Origin: Bifidobacterium breve
GTDB lineage: Bacteria; Actinomycetota; Actinomycetes; S36-B12
DNA length: 19,494 nucleotides
NCBI GenBank assembly: GCA_943328365.2
Contig: CALPZT020000004.1
Location: forward strand, 1-19,494
Direction of reading: 5' to 3'
Below the pieces are notes generated by a model, which saw only the letters and a program-made list of their open reading frames with translations, searched no databases and was not told the origin of the DNA. A program made the position numbers and the translations under genes. Below are positions 7,056 through 15,036 of the stretch, piece by piece. Each line of letters opens with the position of its first letter. Within the stretch, counting starts at the first letter, position 1.

Positions 7056-8306
7056 GTGTCGAAGCGCTTGTTCACGTCCGAGTCCGTCACCGAAGGCCAT
7101 CCGGACAAGATGGCTGACCAGATCAGCGATGCCATTCTCGACGATCTGCTCCGTCAGGATCCCCGCAGCCGCGTCGCCGTCGAGACCATGCTCACCACGG
7201 GCCAGGTCCATGTCGCCGGCGAGGTCACGACCGATGGCTTCGCCGACGTGATGAAGCTCGTACGCGACACCGTGCTCCACATCGGCTACGACTCATCGGA
7301 AAAGGGCTTCGACGGTTCCTCCTGCGGTATCCAGGTCTCCATCGGCAAGCAGTCGCCCGACATCGCGCAGGGTGTCGACGACGCCATCGAGGAGCGCGAG
7401 GGCAAGAGCGGCGATCCGCTGGACCGCCAGGGCGCCGGCGATCAGGGCCTGATGTTCGGCTACGCCTGCACCGACACCGTTGAGCTCATGCCGCTCCCGA
7501 TCTCCCTCGCCCATCGGCTCGCCGAGCAGCTCACTCTCGTGCGCAAGAACGGCAGCCTCGGCTATCTCCGCGCCGACGGCAAGACTCAGGTGACCATCGA
7601 GTACGACGAGCAAGACCGTCCGCTCCGGATCGACACCATCGTCGTCTCCAGCCAGCACGCAGACCACATCGATCTCGACAAGGATCTGGGCCCGGATATC
7701 CGACGCATGGTCGTCGAGCCGGTTCTTGCCGCCATTGACCTTGACTCGAAGGACTTCCGTCTTCTCGTCAATCCCACCGGGAAGTTCGTCGTCGGCGGGC
7801 CGATGGGCGATGCGGGCCTGACCGGGCGCAAGATCATCGTCGACACATACGGTGGCATGGCTCGGCATGGCGGCGGCGCCTTCTCGGGCAAGGATCCGTC
7901 AAAGGTCGATCGCTCGGCTGCCTACGCGATGCGCTGGGTTGCGAAGAATGTCGTCGCAGCCGGTCTCGCCACGCGCTGCGAGGTCCAGGTGGCCTATGCA
8001 ATCGGCAAGGCCCATCCCGTCGGCGTATTCGTCGAGACCTTCGGCACCGGTGTCATCAGCGATGAGACCATCCAGGAGGCGGTGCTCCGAGTCTTCGACC
8101 TGCGTCCGGCTGCCATCATCCGTGACCTCGACCTCCTGCGCCCGATCTACCGCGCAACAAGCGCCTACGGTCACTTCGGACGTCCGCAGGGCGTGAACGA
8201 GCTCCTCGATTCCGACGATCCGGCCCAGCGCACGCAGGTGGGCCCGACCTTCACCTGGGAGGCCGTCGATCGAGCCGAGGCACTGCGCGAAGTCTCAGGC
8301 GTCTAG
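7056..8306 (+). CDS. metK: S-adenosylmethionine synthetase
   Basis: MetK makes S-adenosylmethionine from methionine and ATP as a cytosolic tetramer. The 416-residue protein has the family motifs in order: TSESVTEGHPDKMADQISDA from residue 7, with the ATP-contact HPDK near 15-18; VAVETMLTTGQVHVAGEV; GAGDQGLMFGYAC near 126-138; and the glycine-rich GGPMGDAGLTGRKIIVDTYG near 247-266. KDPSKVDRSAAYAMRW and AIGKAHPVGVFVETFGTG complete the active site. GTG 7056 is preceded by GGGAGAAG at 7043-7050. The gene is separated from coaBC by 67 bases with a candidate promoter, and it probably continues into priA 18 bases downstream. Confidence 0.97.
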   Translation: MSKRLFTSESVTEGHPDKMADQISDAILDDLLRQDPRSRVAVETMLTTGQVHVAGEVTTDGFADVMKLVRDTVLHIGYDSSEKGFDGSSCGIQVSIGKQSPDIAQGVDDAIEEREGKSGDPLDRQGAGDQGLMFGYACTDTVELMPLPISLAHRLAEQLTLVRKNGSLGYLRADGKTQVTIEYDEQDRPLRIDTIVVSSQHADHIDLDKDLGPDIRRMVVEPVLAAIDLDSKDFRLLVNPTGKFVVGGPMGDAGLTGRKIIVDTYGGMARHGGGAFSGKDPSKVDRSAAYAMRWVAKNVVAAGLATRCEVQVAYAIGKAHPVGVFVETFGTGVISDETIQEAVLRVFDLRPAAIIRDLDLLRPIYRATSAYGHFGRPQGVNELLDSDDPAQRTQVGPTFTWEAVDRAEALREVSGV

Positions 8307-8324
8307 CAGCACTTCCGGGGGGCC

Positions 8325-10316
8325 GTGATATCCGACCAGTTGGCGCTTGAGACAGGCGCTCCCGTCCGGCGCCGGCGACCGGTGGCGAGTTCGTCTGTTC
8401 CGCTGGCCCAGATCCTCCCGGTCGCGCAGGTGCGCGTTGAGTCGCCGTTGCCCCATCTCGACCGGCTGTTCGACTACGGCGTCCCGGCAAGCCTCGACGA
8501 TGCTGCCCAGCCTGGTGTTCGCGTGCGCGTGCGATTCGCCGGACGACTGCTCAATGGATTCATCGTCGGCCGAACGGCGGAGAGTTCAGTCGACGCCACG
8601 CTGCGCCCGCTCGAGCGGGTGCTGTCGCCGGAGCCGGTCCTCACCGTCGAGGTTTCTCGGCTCATTGAGATGGTCGCCGATCGCTATGCCGGGACTTTCT
8701 GGGACGTGCTTCGCGCGGCCATCCCGCCCCGTCATGCGCGGGCCGAGGCAACAGAGCATCCCCTCGATGCAACACCGATTCTCGCTCGCCCCGAAGACGA
8801 GTCAGCATGGGCGCGGTACCAGCGCGGCCGCATCCTCTACGGCCGGGCACTCGACGGCACCATTGCCGGAGTGCGCGGGGTGTGGTCGGCAGCGCCCGCG
8901 CATCCCTGGGCCGCCGATGTCGCTGCGGTCGCTCGGGCTGTCCTCAGCCGGCCCACGGGCGGCGTGCTCATCGTTGTTCCGGATGCCTGGGATGTCGCGC
9001 AGGTGACGGCAGCACTCGAGGACTGTGCCGGAACGATGGCAGTCCTCACCGCCGACCTCGGTCCGGAGCGCCGCTATCGCGAATTCCTGAAGGCGCTTCG
9101 CGGCACGGCGCGCCTGGTCGTCGGCACTCGAGGTGCGGTTTTCGCTCCCGTCCACGATCTCGCGCTCGTCATCATCTGGAACGACGGGGACGAGGCGTTA
9201 TGGGAGCCCCACGCCCCCTACTGGAATGCGCGCGATGTCGCAGCGCTCCGCTCGCACCTGACCGGCTGCGGTCTCCTCGTCGGCTCACCGGCCCGCAGCG
9301 TCGAGGCCGAGCGCTGGTGTGCCAGCGGCTGGGCCCAGTCCATCGTGTCCGCCCGGCAGGCCTTGCGCGATTTCGCGCCTGTCGTGCGCGCGCTCGAGGT
9401 ACAGGACGAGGCGCGCGACGAGGCTGCTGCTTCTGCACGCATCCCGCATACCGCGTGGCTCGTCGCGAAGGAGGGCCTGCGCAGTGGGCCAGTGCTCGTG
9501 CAGGTCGCCCGGCGTGGCTACCTGCCTTCGCTCGCCTGCGTGGGGTGCCGTGAGGCTGCCCGGTGCTCGTGCGGGGGCCCCCTCACGCTCGCGTCAGGCC
9601 AGCGTGTCGCGATGTGCGGCTGGTGCGGTGCACTGTCCGGTTCGTGGGCGTGTCCGAACTGCGGTGCGCAGCGATTTCGCGCCGTGGCGGTCGGGGTCGA
9701 GCGCACCGCGGAAGAGTTCGGCCGGGCATTCCAGGGAGAGCGGATCATCTGGTCCTCGGCCGAGCAGATGAAGCGATCCGTGGGGCCGGAGCCGGCGGTG
9801 GTCATTGCCACTGCAGGCGCAGAGCCGGTGGCCGATGGAGGGTACGCAGCGGTCGTGATCCTCGATGCGCGAGGTTCGATGATGCGTCAATCGCTTCGGA
9901 CAGTGGAGGAGTGCGCGCACCGATGGTTCTCGGCTGCGATGCTCGCAAGACCGCGCGCCCACGTCATCGTGACCGCCGACACGGGTGCCCCTCCGGTTCA
10001 GGCGCTCGTCCGGTGGGACGCCTCCTGGCTGGCCGCCCGCGAACTCGCCGACCGTGAATCGGCCGGGATGCCCCCGGCCACCCGGGCAGCGATTCTGCGG
10101 GGTGCCACCGGCGACATCGAGGAGGTAGGGCGCGCGCTCACGACACCGCACCGACTCCTCGGCCCGGTGGGCGGCCGGGCGATCGTGACCGTTCGGCGGG
10201 AGGATGGCCCGGCGCTCGGCCGAGAACTGCGAGGGATCTCGGCGGTTCGGTCAGCCAGATCGGGCTCGGGATCGCCAGTGACGGTCACGCTCGACCCCCG
10301 CGTCCTCGACGGTTGA
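8325..10316 (+). CDS. priA: PriA-like primosomal protein without helicase motifs
   Basis: PriA recognises stalled forks and restarts replication. This 663-residue protein is the actinobacterial form, which keeps the fold but has lost the helicase motor. The N-terminal 3'-DNA-binding domain is visible (VRVESPLPHLDRLFDYGVP, VRVRFAGRLLNGFIVG). Where a Walker A loop should lie, the sequence is GTIAGVRGVWSAAPAHPW, with no GKT. The DEEH-type Walker B is replaced by IIWNDGDEALW. The zinc-binding cysteines remain near residues 405-447 as Cys pairs in CVGC, CSCG, CGWC and CPNC. GTG 8325 has a GGGGGG ribosome site at 8317-8322. The metK-priA-(def)-fmt context supports the name. A structural role in restart is likely; ATP-driven unwinding is not. 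Confidence 0.9.
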   Translation: MISDQLALETGAPVRRRRPVASSSVPLAQILPVAQVRVESPLPHLDRLFDYGVPASLDDAAQPGVRVRVRFAGRLLNGFIVGRTAESSVDATLRPLERVLSPEPVLTVEVSRLIEMVADRYAGTFWDVLRAAIPPRHARAEATEHPLDATPILARPEDESAWARYQRGRILYGRALDGTIAGVRGVWSAAPAHPWAADVAAVARAVLSRPTGGVLIVVPDAWDVAQVTAALEDCAGTMAVLTADLGPERRYREFLKALRGTARLVVGTRGAVFAPVHDLALVIIWNDGDEALWEPHAPYWNARDVAALRSHLTGCGLLVGSPARSVEAERWCASGWAQSIVSARQALRDFAPVVRALEVQDEARDEAAASARIPHTAWLVAKEGLRSGPVLVQVARRGYLPSLACVGCREAARCSCGGPLTLASGQRVAMCGWCGALSGSWACPNCGAQRFRAVAVGVERTAEEFGRAFQGERIIWSSAEQMKRSVGPEPAVVIATAGAEPVADGGYAAVVILDARGSMMRQSLRTVEECAHRWFSAAMLARPRAHVIVTADTGAPPVQALVRWDASWLAARELADRESAGMPPATRAAILRGATGDIEEVGRALTTPHRLLGPVGGRAIVTVRREDGPALGRELRGISAVRSARSGSGSPVTVTLDPRVLDG

Positions 10317-10361
10317 CCATTGGCTCGACGGTTGACCATTGGCTCGACGCTTGACCCATGG
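10305..10361 (+). repeat. Three 19-bp tandem repeats at the priA 3' end
   Basis: CTCGACGGTTGACCATTGG occurs at 10305-10323 and again at 10324-10342. A third copy with three substitutions follows at 10343-10361 (CTCGACGCTTGACCCATGG). The first copy holds the last priA codons and its stop (Leu-Asp-Gly-TGA), so the later copies duplicate the gene end outside the gene. Each copy has a TTGACC and a near-palindromic CCATTGG, which becomes the perfect palindrome CCCATGGG in the third. It may be simple slippage or a set of protein-binding sites. Confidence 0.92.
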
Positions 10362-10372
10362 GATAGGGCAAC

Positions 10373-10398
10373 CTGCGAAATCTCGGGCAGATTCGCAG
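10373..10398 (+). terminator. Bulged hairpin after priA, possible U-less terminator
   Basis: CTGCGAAATCT (10373-10383) pairs with AGATTCGCAG (10389-10398) over the loop CGGGC. This gives ten base pairs with a single bulged A. It lies 56 bases after the priA stop and before the def promoter. No T-run follows. The position suits the end of the metK-priA transcript. Confidence 0.45.
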
Positions 10399-10459
10399 AA
10401 AGCCCCGGTTGTCCCAGCCCAGGGCGAAATGGCCGGACGGGGCGCCGCGCTGGCGCGAT

Positions 10460-10465
10460 TAGACT
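10460..10465 (+). promoter_or_regulatory. def: -10 box of a leaderless def promoter
   Basis: TAGACT (TANNNT) is followed by exactly six bases and then the GTG start of def at 10472, so transcription would begin at the start codon itself. No Shine-Dalgarno sequence lies ahead of this GTG, which fits leaderless translation. No -35 is evident. The same geometry occurs at rpe and hisE. Confidence 0.65.
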
Positions 10466-10471
10466 GCAGCC

Positions 10472-11017
10472 GTGGCCATTCAATCGATCCGACTCATGGG
10501 CGACCCGGTCCTTCGCACCCCGGCGGCCACGGTCGAGACCTTCGACAAGGAGCTGCGCAAGCTCGTGAAGGACCTTACCGAGACCATGCAGGACGCTCCG
10601 GGGGCCGGGCTCGCTGCCCCGCAGATCGGCGTCTCGCTGCGGGTCTTCACGTACTGGGTCGATGACGAACTCGGCCACCTCGTCAATCCCGACCTCGACC
10701 TTTCGTCGGATATTCAAGACGGCGAAGAGGGATGCCTCTCCCTCCCCGGTCTGGCCTTCGACACCAAGCGTGCGATGCGCGTCGTCGCCAGGGGGCAGAA
10801 CATGCATGGCGAGCCGGTGGTCATCGAGGGCAGTGAGCTCCTCGCACGGTGTATCCAGCATGAGACCGACCACCTCGATGGCATCTTGTTCATCGACCGC
10901 CTCGATCCGGAGGCCAGGCGCGAGGCCATGCGCCTCATCCGCGAGTCCGAGTGGTTCGGCGAGCCGGCCCCGTCGGTTCACGTGAGTCCTCATTCCATTT
11001 CCTCGCGTTGGCTGTAG
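10472..11017 (+). CDS. def: Peptide deformylase
   Basis: Def removes the formyl group from the N-terminal methionine of new proteins at the ribosome exit, using a bound metal. The 181-residue protein contains all three family motifs: GAGLAAPQIG near 43-52, EGCLSLPG near 86-93 with the metal-binding cysteine, and QHETDHLDG near 129-137 with the two metal-binding histidines and catalytic glutamate. The C-terminal tail (WFGEPAPSVHVSPHS) is of the actinobacterial kind. The GTG start at 10472 has no ribosome site but an ideally placed -10 box, so it is probably leaderless. The gene is followed after 8 bases by fmt, its metabolic partner. Confidence 0.95.
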   Translation: MAIQSIRLMGDPVLRTPAATVETFDKELRKLVKDLTETMQDAPGAGLAAPQIGVSLRVFTYWVDDELGHLVNPDLDLSSDIQDGEEGCLSLPGLAFDTKRAMRVVARGQNMHGEPVVIEGSELLARCIQHETDHLDGILFIDRLDPEARREAMRLIRESEWFGEPAPSVHVSPHSISSRWL

Positions 11018-11025
11018 GGCTGCGG

Positions 11026-11955
11026 GTGCGCTGTGTCTTCGCTGGTACGCCCGGAGTAGCGATCCCTGCCCTCGAGGCGCTCATTGATTCGCGTCACGAG
11101 GTCGTCGCGGTCGTCACGAGGCCGGACGCCCCGCGCGGTCGCGGTCGTGCTCTCGAACGCAGTGCGGTCGCAGTCCTTGCCGATGAGCGAGGGATACCCG
11201 TGCTCAGCCCGTTGAGCCCTCGAGAGCCCGAGTTTGCGGAGCGACTGCGCGAACTCGAGCCCGACTGCTGCCCGGTGGTCGCCTATGGCGCGCTACTGCC
11301 GATTGAGGTCCTGTCGATTCCGCGATGCGGGTGGGTGAACCTGCATTTCTCGCTCCTGCCGGCGTGGCGGGGTGCAGCCCCCGTGCAGCGTGCGATTCTC
11401 CACGGTGACGACATCACGGGAGCCACGACCTTCGTCATCGGCCCGGGGCTCGACGACGGCCCGGTGCTCGGCACGGTCACCGAGGAGATCCGTCCGAGTG
11501 ATACGTCAGGTGAACTCCTCGGACGGCTCGCGGGTTCGGGAGCGGGCCTGCTCCTCGCGACGCTCGATGCGCTCGAGGTTGGCTCCATCGTGGCCAAGCC
11601 GCAGCCGGCCGAGGGCGTGAGCCTGGCGCCGAAGGTGACCGTCGATGATGCCCGAATCCGCTGGGTTGACCCGCTCATCGGGGTCGATCGTCGGATCCGG
11701 GCGATGACCCCTGAGCCCGGAGCCTGGACAATGCTCGAAGGCGAGCGGATGAATATCGGCCCCCTTGAGATGTCCGAGGCAGATGCTGTCGAGGGGCTTG
11801 CGCCCGGGGAAATCTCGGTGGTGAAGTCGGGGGTGTGGGTCGGCACCGCGACACGTGCTGCCCGACTCGGTCAGGTTCGGCCGGCGGGTCGCAAGACGAT
11901 GAGTGCCGCCGATTGGGCGCGTGGTCTGCGCGGCGAGATGGGCCGCTTCGCATGA
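11026..11955 (+). CDS. fmt: Methionyl-tRNA formyltransferase
   Basis: Fmt formylates initiator Met-tRNA using 10-formyltetrahydrofolate. The 309-residue protein has the N-terminal strand RCVFAGTPGVAIPAL, the active-site segment NLHFSLLPAWRGAAPVQRAI near 105-124 with the catalytic Asn and His, and the partner Asp in GPGLDDGPVL near 139-148. A C-terminal OB-like tRNA-binding domain follows. The reading frame runs upstream into def, but GTG 11026 places the start exactly at the usual first strand. It has AGGG at 11016-11019 and gives the usual family length of about 310. The stop overlaps the rsmB start (ATGA). Confidence 0.94.
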   Translation: MRCVFAGTPGVAIPALEALIDSRHEVVAVVTRPDAPRGRGRALERSAVAVLADERGIPVLSPLSPREPEFAERLRELEPDCCPVVAYGALLPIEVLSIPRCGWVNLHFSLLPAWRGAAPVQRAILHGDDITGATTFVIGPGLDDGPVLGTVTEEIRPSDTSGELLGRLAGSGAGLLLATLDALEVGSIVAKPQPAEGVSLAPKVTVDDARIRWVDPLIGVDRRIRAMTPEPGAWTMLEGERMNIGPLEMSEADAVEGLAPGEISVVKSGVWVGTATRAARLGQVRPAGRKTMSAADWARGLRGEMGRFA

Positions 11956-13307
11956 CAGGTGTCGATCCGTCGAGGGAGACCGCGTTTGCGCTCCTTCGCG
12001 CAGTCCGAGAGGACGGTGCCTACGCCAACCTTGCCATGCCGCAACTCCTTCGCGCCCGCAAGCTCACCGGCCGAGACGCCGGCTTTGCGACCGAACTAGG
12101 CTACGGAACCCTTCGCTGGCAGGGCTGGTACGACGCCATCCTCCAGGCCTGCATTACTCGAAGCTGGGCGAGCGTCGAGGCCGGGCTGAAGGACGTGCTG
12201 CGACTCGGCTGCCATCAACTCCTGGCGATGCGCGTGCCGAGCCATGCTGCCGTCGACTCCTCGTGCGAGCTTGCCCGCCGGAATGGCAATCCCGGCTCGG
12301 CGACTGGCCGCGCCGGGTTCGTCAATGCGGTCCTGCGCAAGGTGGCTGCGCGCAGCCCCGAGGAGTGGGGTGAGTATCTCGAGGTCACCGGTGACGACGT
12401 GACGAGTCTGGCTACGAGAATGTCGCATCCTGCCTGGATCATTCGGGCATTCCAGGATGCACTCGGCGATCGGCGCGATGAGGTCGAGTTTCTGCTCGAA
12501 GCCGACAACGAGCCGGCCCGACCGACCCTCGTGGCCAGACCCGGTCGACTCAGCGCCGAGGAGTTACGGGCCCTGCCTCAGGTGGAGCCCACCCGATGGT
12601 CGCCACTCGGTGCCGTACTCATCGATGGCACCCCGGAGTCTCTCAATGTCGTCCAGTCGGGTCTTGTCGGAGTGCAGGACGAGGGCAGTCAACTCATGGC
12701 GCTTGCGCTTGCGGGCGCGCTGGTCGATCACCCGGAGCAGGCATGGCTCGACATGTGCGCGGGGCCGGGAGGCAAGGCGGCGCTGCTCGCCGGATTTGCT
12801 GCACAGCGGGGTGTCGAACTCGTGGCTGTCGAGCAGCATCACCACCGCGCGGTGCTTGTCGATCAGGCGGTGGGCCGCGCTGCGCATGTCGAGGTCGTCG
12901 TCGGCGACGCCACGGCCTCCCCGTGGGGAAAGCGCCGTTTTGACAGGGTTCTCGTCGACGTGCCCTGCACCGGTCTCGGCGCCCTGCGACGGCGGCCGGA
13001 GGCGCGCTGGCGCAAGTCACCGATGGATCTCGCCACCCTCGGGCCGCTGCAGCGCTCCCTGTTGAACTCAGCGGCCGATGCCACGGTGCCAGGGGGCATC
13101 ATCGCCTACGTCACATGCTCGCCGCACCTCGCCGAAACGGAGTTCGTTGTCGGCGACGTCGTCGATGCCCGCGATGATCTCGTCATCGAGGATGCCCGGC
13201 CGCTCCTGCCCGGCGTCGAGGATCTCGGCGATGGCCCCTTCGTCCGGTTGTGGCCGCACAGGCACGGCACTGACGGGATGTTCCTGGCAGTTCTTCGGAA
13301 GGGCTGA
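11952..13307 (+). CDS. rsmB: 16S rRNA m5C967 methyltransferase (RsmB/Sun/Fmu)
   Basis: RsmB methylates a cytosine in helix 31 of 16S rRNA using S-adenosylmethionine. The 451-residue protein has an N-terminal NusB-like RNA-binding domain (residues about 5-145, including FATELGYGTLRWQGWYDAIL and VNAVLRKVA). The C-terminal methyltransferase domain has the SAM loop DMCAGPGGKAALLAG near 266-280, motif IV DVPCTGLGALRRRPEARW near 335-352, and the catalytic cysteine motif TCSPHLAETE near 387-396. I chose ATG 11952, which overlaps the fmt stop. The longer open frame upstream only shadows fmt. The def-fmt-rsmB order is a well-known translation cluster. Confidence 0.93.
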   Translation: MTGVDPSRETAFALLRAVREDGAYANLAMPQLLRARKLTGRDAGFATELGYGTLRWQGWYDAILQACITRSWASVEAGLKDVLRLGCHQLLAMRVPSHAAVDSSCELARRNGNPGSATGRAGFVNAVLRKVAARSPEEWGEYLEVTGDDVTSLATRMSHPAWIIRAFQDALGDRRDEVEFLLEADNEPARPTLVARPGRLSAEELRALPQVEPTRWSPLGAVLIDGTPESLNVVQSGLVGVQDEGSQLMALALAGALVDHPEQAWLDMCAGPGGKAALLAGFAAQRGVELVAVEQHHHRAVLVDQAVGRAAHVEVVVGDATASPWGKRRFDRVLVDVPCTGLGALRRRPEARWRKSPMDLATLGPLQRSLLNSAADATVPGGIIAYVTCSPHLAETEFVVGDVVDARDDLVIEDARPLLPGVEDLGDGPFVRLWPHRHGTDGMFLAVLRKG

Positions 13308-13339
13308 ACGCGCCCATTCGCGTGAACGTGACGAGAGGC

Positions 13340-13345
13340 TACCCT
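13340..13345 (+). promoter_or_regulatory. rpe: -10 box of a leaderless rpe/riboflavin operon promoter
   Basis: TACCCT (TANNNT) is followed by six bases and then the GTG start of rpe at 13352. This is the same spacing as at def and hisE. There is no ribosome site. TTCGCG at 13317-13322 sits 17 bases upstream but is a poor -35. A small hairpin with a 5-bp stem (13308-13323) follows the rsmB stop and may help separate the operons. Confidence 0.6.
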
Positions 13346-13351
13346 CAGCCT

Positions 13352-14020
13352 GTGGGCGTCCTCATTTCCCCGAGCGTGCTGAACAGCGATCTGGCCCGAC
13401 TGGCAGACGAGGTTGGCCGGATCGCCCAGGCAGCTGACTTTGTCCATCTCGATGTCATGGACAACCACTTCGTCCCGAACCTCACCTTTGGCCTACCGGT
13501 TATCGAGTCCCTCCTGCGCGACTGCCCGGTGCCGGCCGACTGCCATCTCATGATCGCCGATCCGGACCGATGGGCCCCTGCCTATGCAGAGGCGGGGGCG
13601 GCCAGCGTCACGTTTCATGTTGAGGCTGCCCAGAACCCTGTTGCGATCTGCGGCAGCATTCGATCCGCGGGCGCACGCGCCGGGGTCGCCGTCAAGCCCG
13701 GAACCGATGTCGAGGACCTAGCAGATCTTCTGCCGTGCCTGGACATGATCCTCGTGATGACCGTCGAACCCGGATTCGGCGGCCAGTCCTTCATGACCGA
13801 CATGCTCCCGAAGATTCGACGAGCGAGGGCCCTCGCGGATGCATCGGGCACTGACGTGTGGATTCAGGTCGATGGGGGCATCGACGTCTCGAATATCGAA
13901 CGATGCGCGGATGCGGGCGCGAGCATCTTCGTCGCCGGCTCGGCGGTGTTCCGTGATCCGGACCCATCCGCGATGATCGAGCGACTGCGCGCCCTGGCGA
14001 ATCGGGCCAGCACCCGATGA
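13352..14020 (+). CDS. rpe: Ribulose-phosphate 3-epimerase
   Basis: Rpe interconverts ribulose 5-phosphate and xylulose 5-phosphate in the pentose phosphate pathway. The 222-residue TIM barrel shows ISPSVLNSDLARL at 5-17, the metal and catalytic set HLDVMDNHFVPN at 32-43, CHLMI near 64, MTVEPGFGGQSF near 134-145, and the phosphate site VDGGI and GSAVF at the C-terminal end. GTG 13352 is chosen over GTG 13322 because the family begins right at this strand and a -10 box lies at the leaderless distance. Ribulose 5-phosphate is a substrate of RibBA, which explains its place at the head of the riboflavin genes. The stop overlaps ribD (ATGA). Confidence 0.94.
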   Translation: MGVLISPSVLNSDLARLADEVGRIAQAADFVHLDVMDNHFVPNLTFGLPVIESLLRDCPVPADCHLMIADPDRWAPAYAEAGAASVTFHVEAAQNPVAICGSIRSAGARAGVAVKPGTDVEDLADLLPCLDMILVMTVEPGFGGQSFMTDMLPKIRRARALADASGTDVWIQVDGGIDVSNIERCADAGASIFVAGSAVFRDPDPSAMIERLRALANRASTR

Positions 14021-15021
14021 CCGAGTGGGCCGCGGTTATGGCGCAGGCGCTCGAATTGGCGGCATCACCTGACGCTCCCCGGGGCATCAACCCTCGCGTT
14101 GGATGCGTCATCATCGGAGATGAGGGCCAGGTGCTGGGGGAGGGCTACCACCGGGGCGCGGGCACTCCGCACGCGGAGGTTCTGGCGTTGGAGTCCGCCG
14201 GAAGCTCAGCAAGGGGAGCAACCGCAGTGGTCACGCTTGAACCCTGCCGGCACGTGGGCCGCACCGGGCCATGCACGCAGGCGCTTCTGGCGGCCGGCAT
14301 TCGCCGAGTCGTCTTCGCCCAGTCCGACCCGACCGCCGAGGCAGGCGGTGGCGCCGACGAGCTCCGGGCCAGCGGGGTCGAGGTCATCGGGGGCGTGCTC
14401 TCCGATCGGGCAGCGGCCATCAATGCGGTGTGGTCGCATGTTCAGCGCACTGGGCGGCCGTTCGTCACCTTGAAGTTGGCAGTGACCCTCGACGGGCGTG
14501 TCGCCGACTCGACCGGCGGCCCGACCGCGATCACCGGGGCGGAGTCCGCCCGATACGTCCATTCACTCCGGTCTGAGGTTGATGCGGTGCTCGTCGGTAC
14601 CGGCACAGCGGTCATCGATGATCCTCGCCTTACTGTCCGAGACGAGTCGGGTGAGGCTGAACTCCGTCAGCCCCTTCGGGCGGTCATGGGCGAGCGTGAT
14701 CTACCGCCGACGCTGCGTGTGTTCGACGGCGAGGCGCCATTCGTTCACCTTCGAACCCGCGCCCCCGCCGAGGCGCTCAGAATCCTCGCCGAACGCGGAG
14801 TGCAGCACGTTCTCCTCGAAGGTGGTCCGATCCTCGCGGCCGCCTTTCTCGAGGCGGGCTTCGTCGACGAGGTGGTCTGGCTGCTCGCCCCCAAACTGTT
14901 CGGCGCGGGGCCGGTATCGATCGGCCCGCTGCAGTATCCAATTGCGGTCGATGTTCGGGTGCTCGACCGAATCGGGAATGATGTTGTCATCAGGGGCGCA
15001 ATAAGCGCTGCTGCACGCTGA
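14017..15021 (+). CDS. ribD: Bifunctional riboflavin deaminase/reductase RibD
   Basis: RibD carries out the second and third steps from GTP to riboflavin: deamination of the pyrimidine and NADPH-dependent reduction of the ribosyl chain. The 334-residue protein has the zinc deaminase domain first (residues about 1-145). It includes GINPRVGCVI, the zinc histidine and glutamate in HAEVLALESAG near 52, and the zinc cysteines in EPCRHVGRTGPC near 75-86. The reductase domain follows with PFVTLKLAVTLDGRVAD, ITGAESARYVHSLRSEVDAV, and the glycine-rich VLLEGGPILAAAFLEAG. ATG 14017 overlaps the rpe stop, with little ribosome site, so translation is coupled. Confidence 0.95.
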   Translation: MTEWAAVMAQALELAASPDAPRGINPRVGCVIIGDEGQVLGEGYHRGAGTPHAEVLALESAGSSARGATAVVTLEPCRHVGRTGPCTQALLAAGIRRVVFAQSDPTAEAGGGADELRASGVEVIGGVLSDRAAAINAVWSHVQRTGRPFVTLKLAVTLDGRVADSTGGPTAITGAESARYVHSLRSEVDAVLVGTGTAVIDDPRLTVRDESGEAELRQPLRAVMGERDLPPTLRVFDGEAPFVHLRTRAPAEALRILAERGVQHVLLEGGPILAAAFLEAGFVDEVVWLLAPKLFGAGPVSIGPLQYPIAVDVRVLDRIGNDVVIRGAISAAAR

Positions 15022-15036
15022 CCGAAGGGCGGCCGA

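Noticed and set aside
10320..10665. Open frames spanning the priA-def gap
   Set aside because: They start in the 19-bp repeat, run into def in other frames, and give Arg-rich products with no ribosome site.
13308..13351. FMN riboswitch ahead of the riboflavin genes
   Set aside because: The gap is 44 bases and lacks the conserved RFN core; no such element is visible at the other rib junctions either.
13322..13351. GTG 13322 as the rpe start
   Set aside because: It adds ten residues not typical of the family and would lie upstream of the -10 box that fits a start at 13352.
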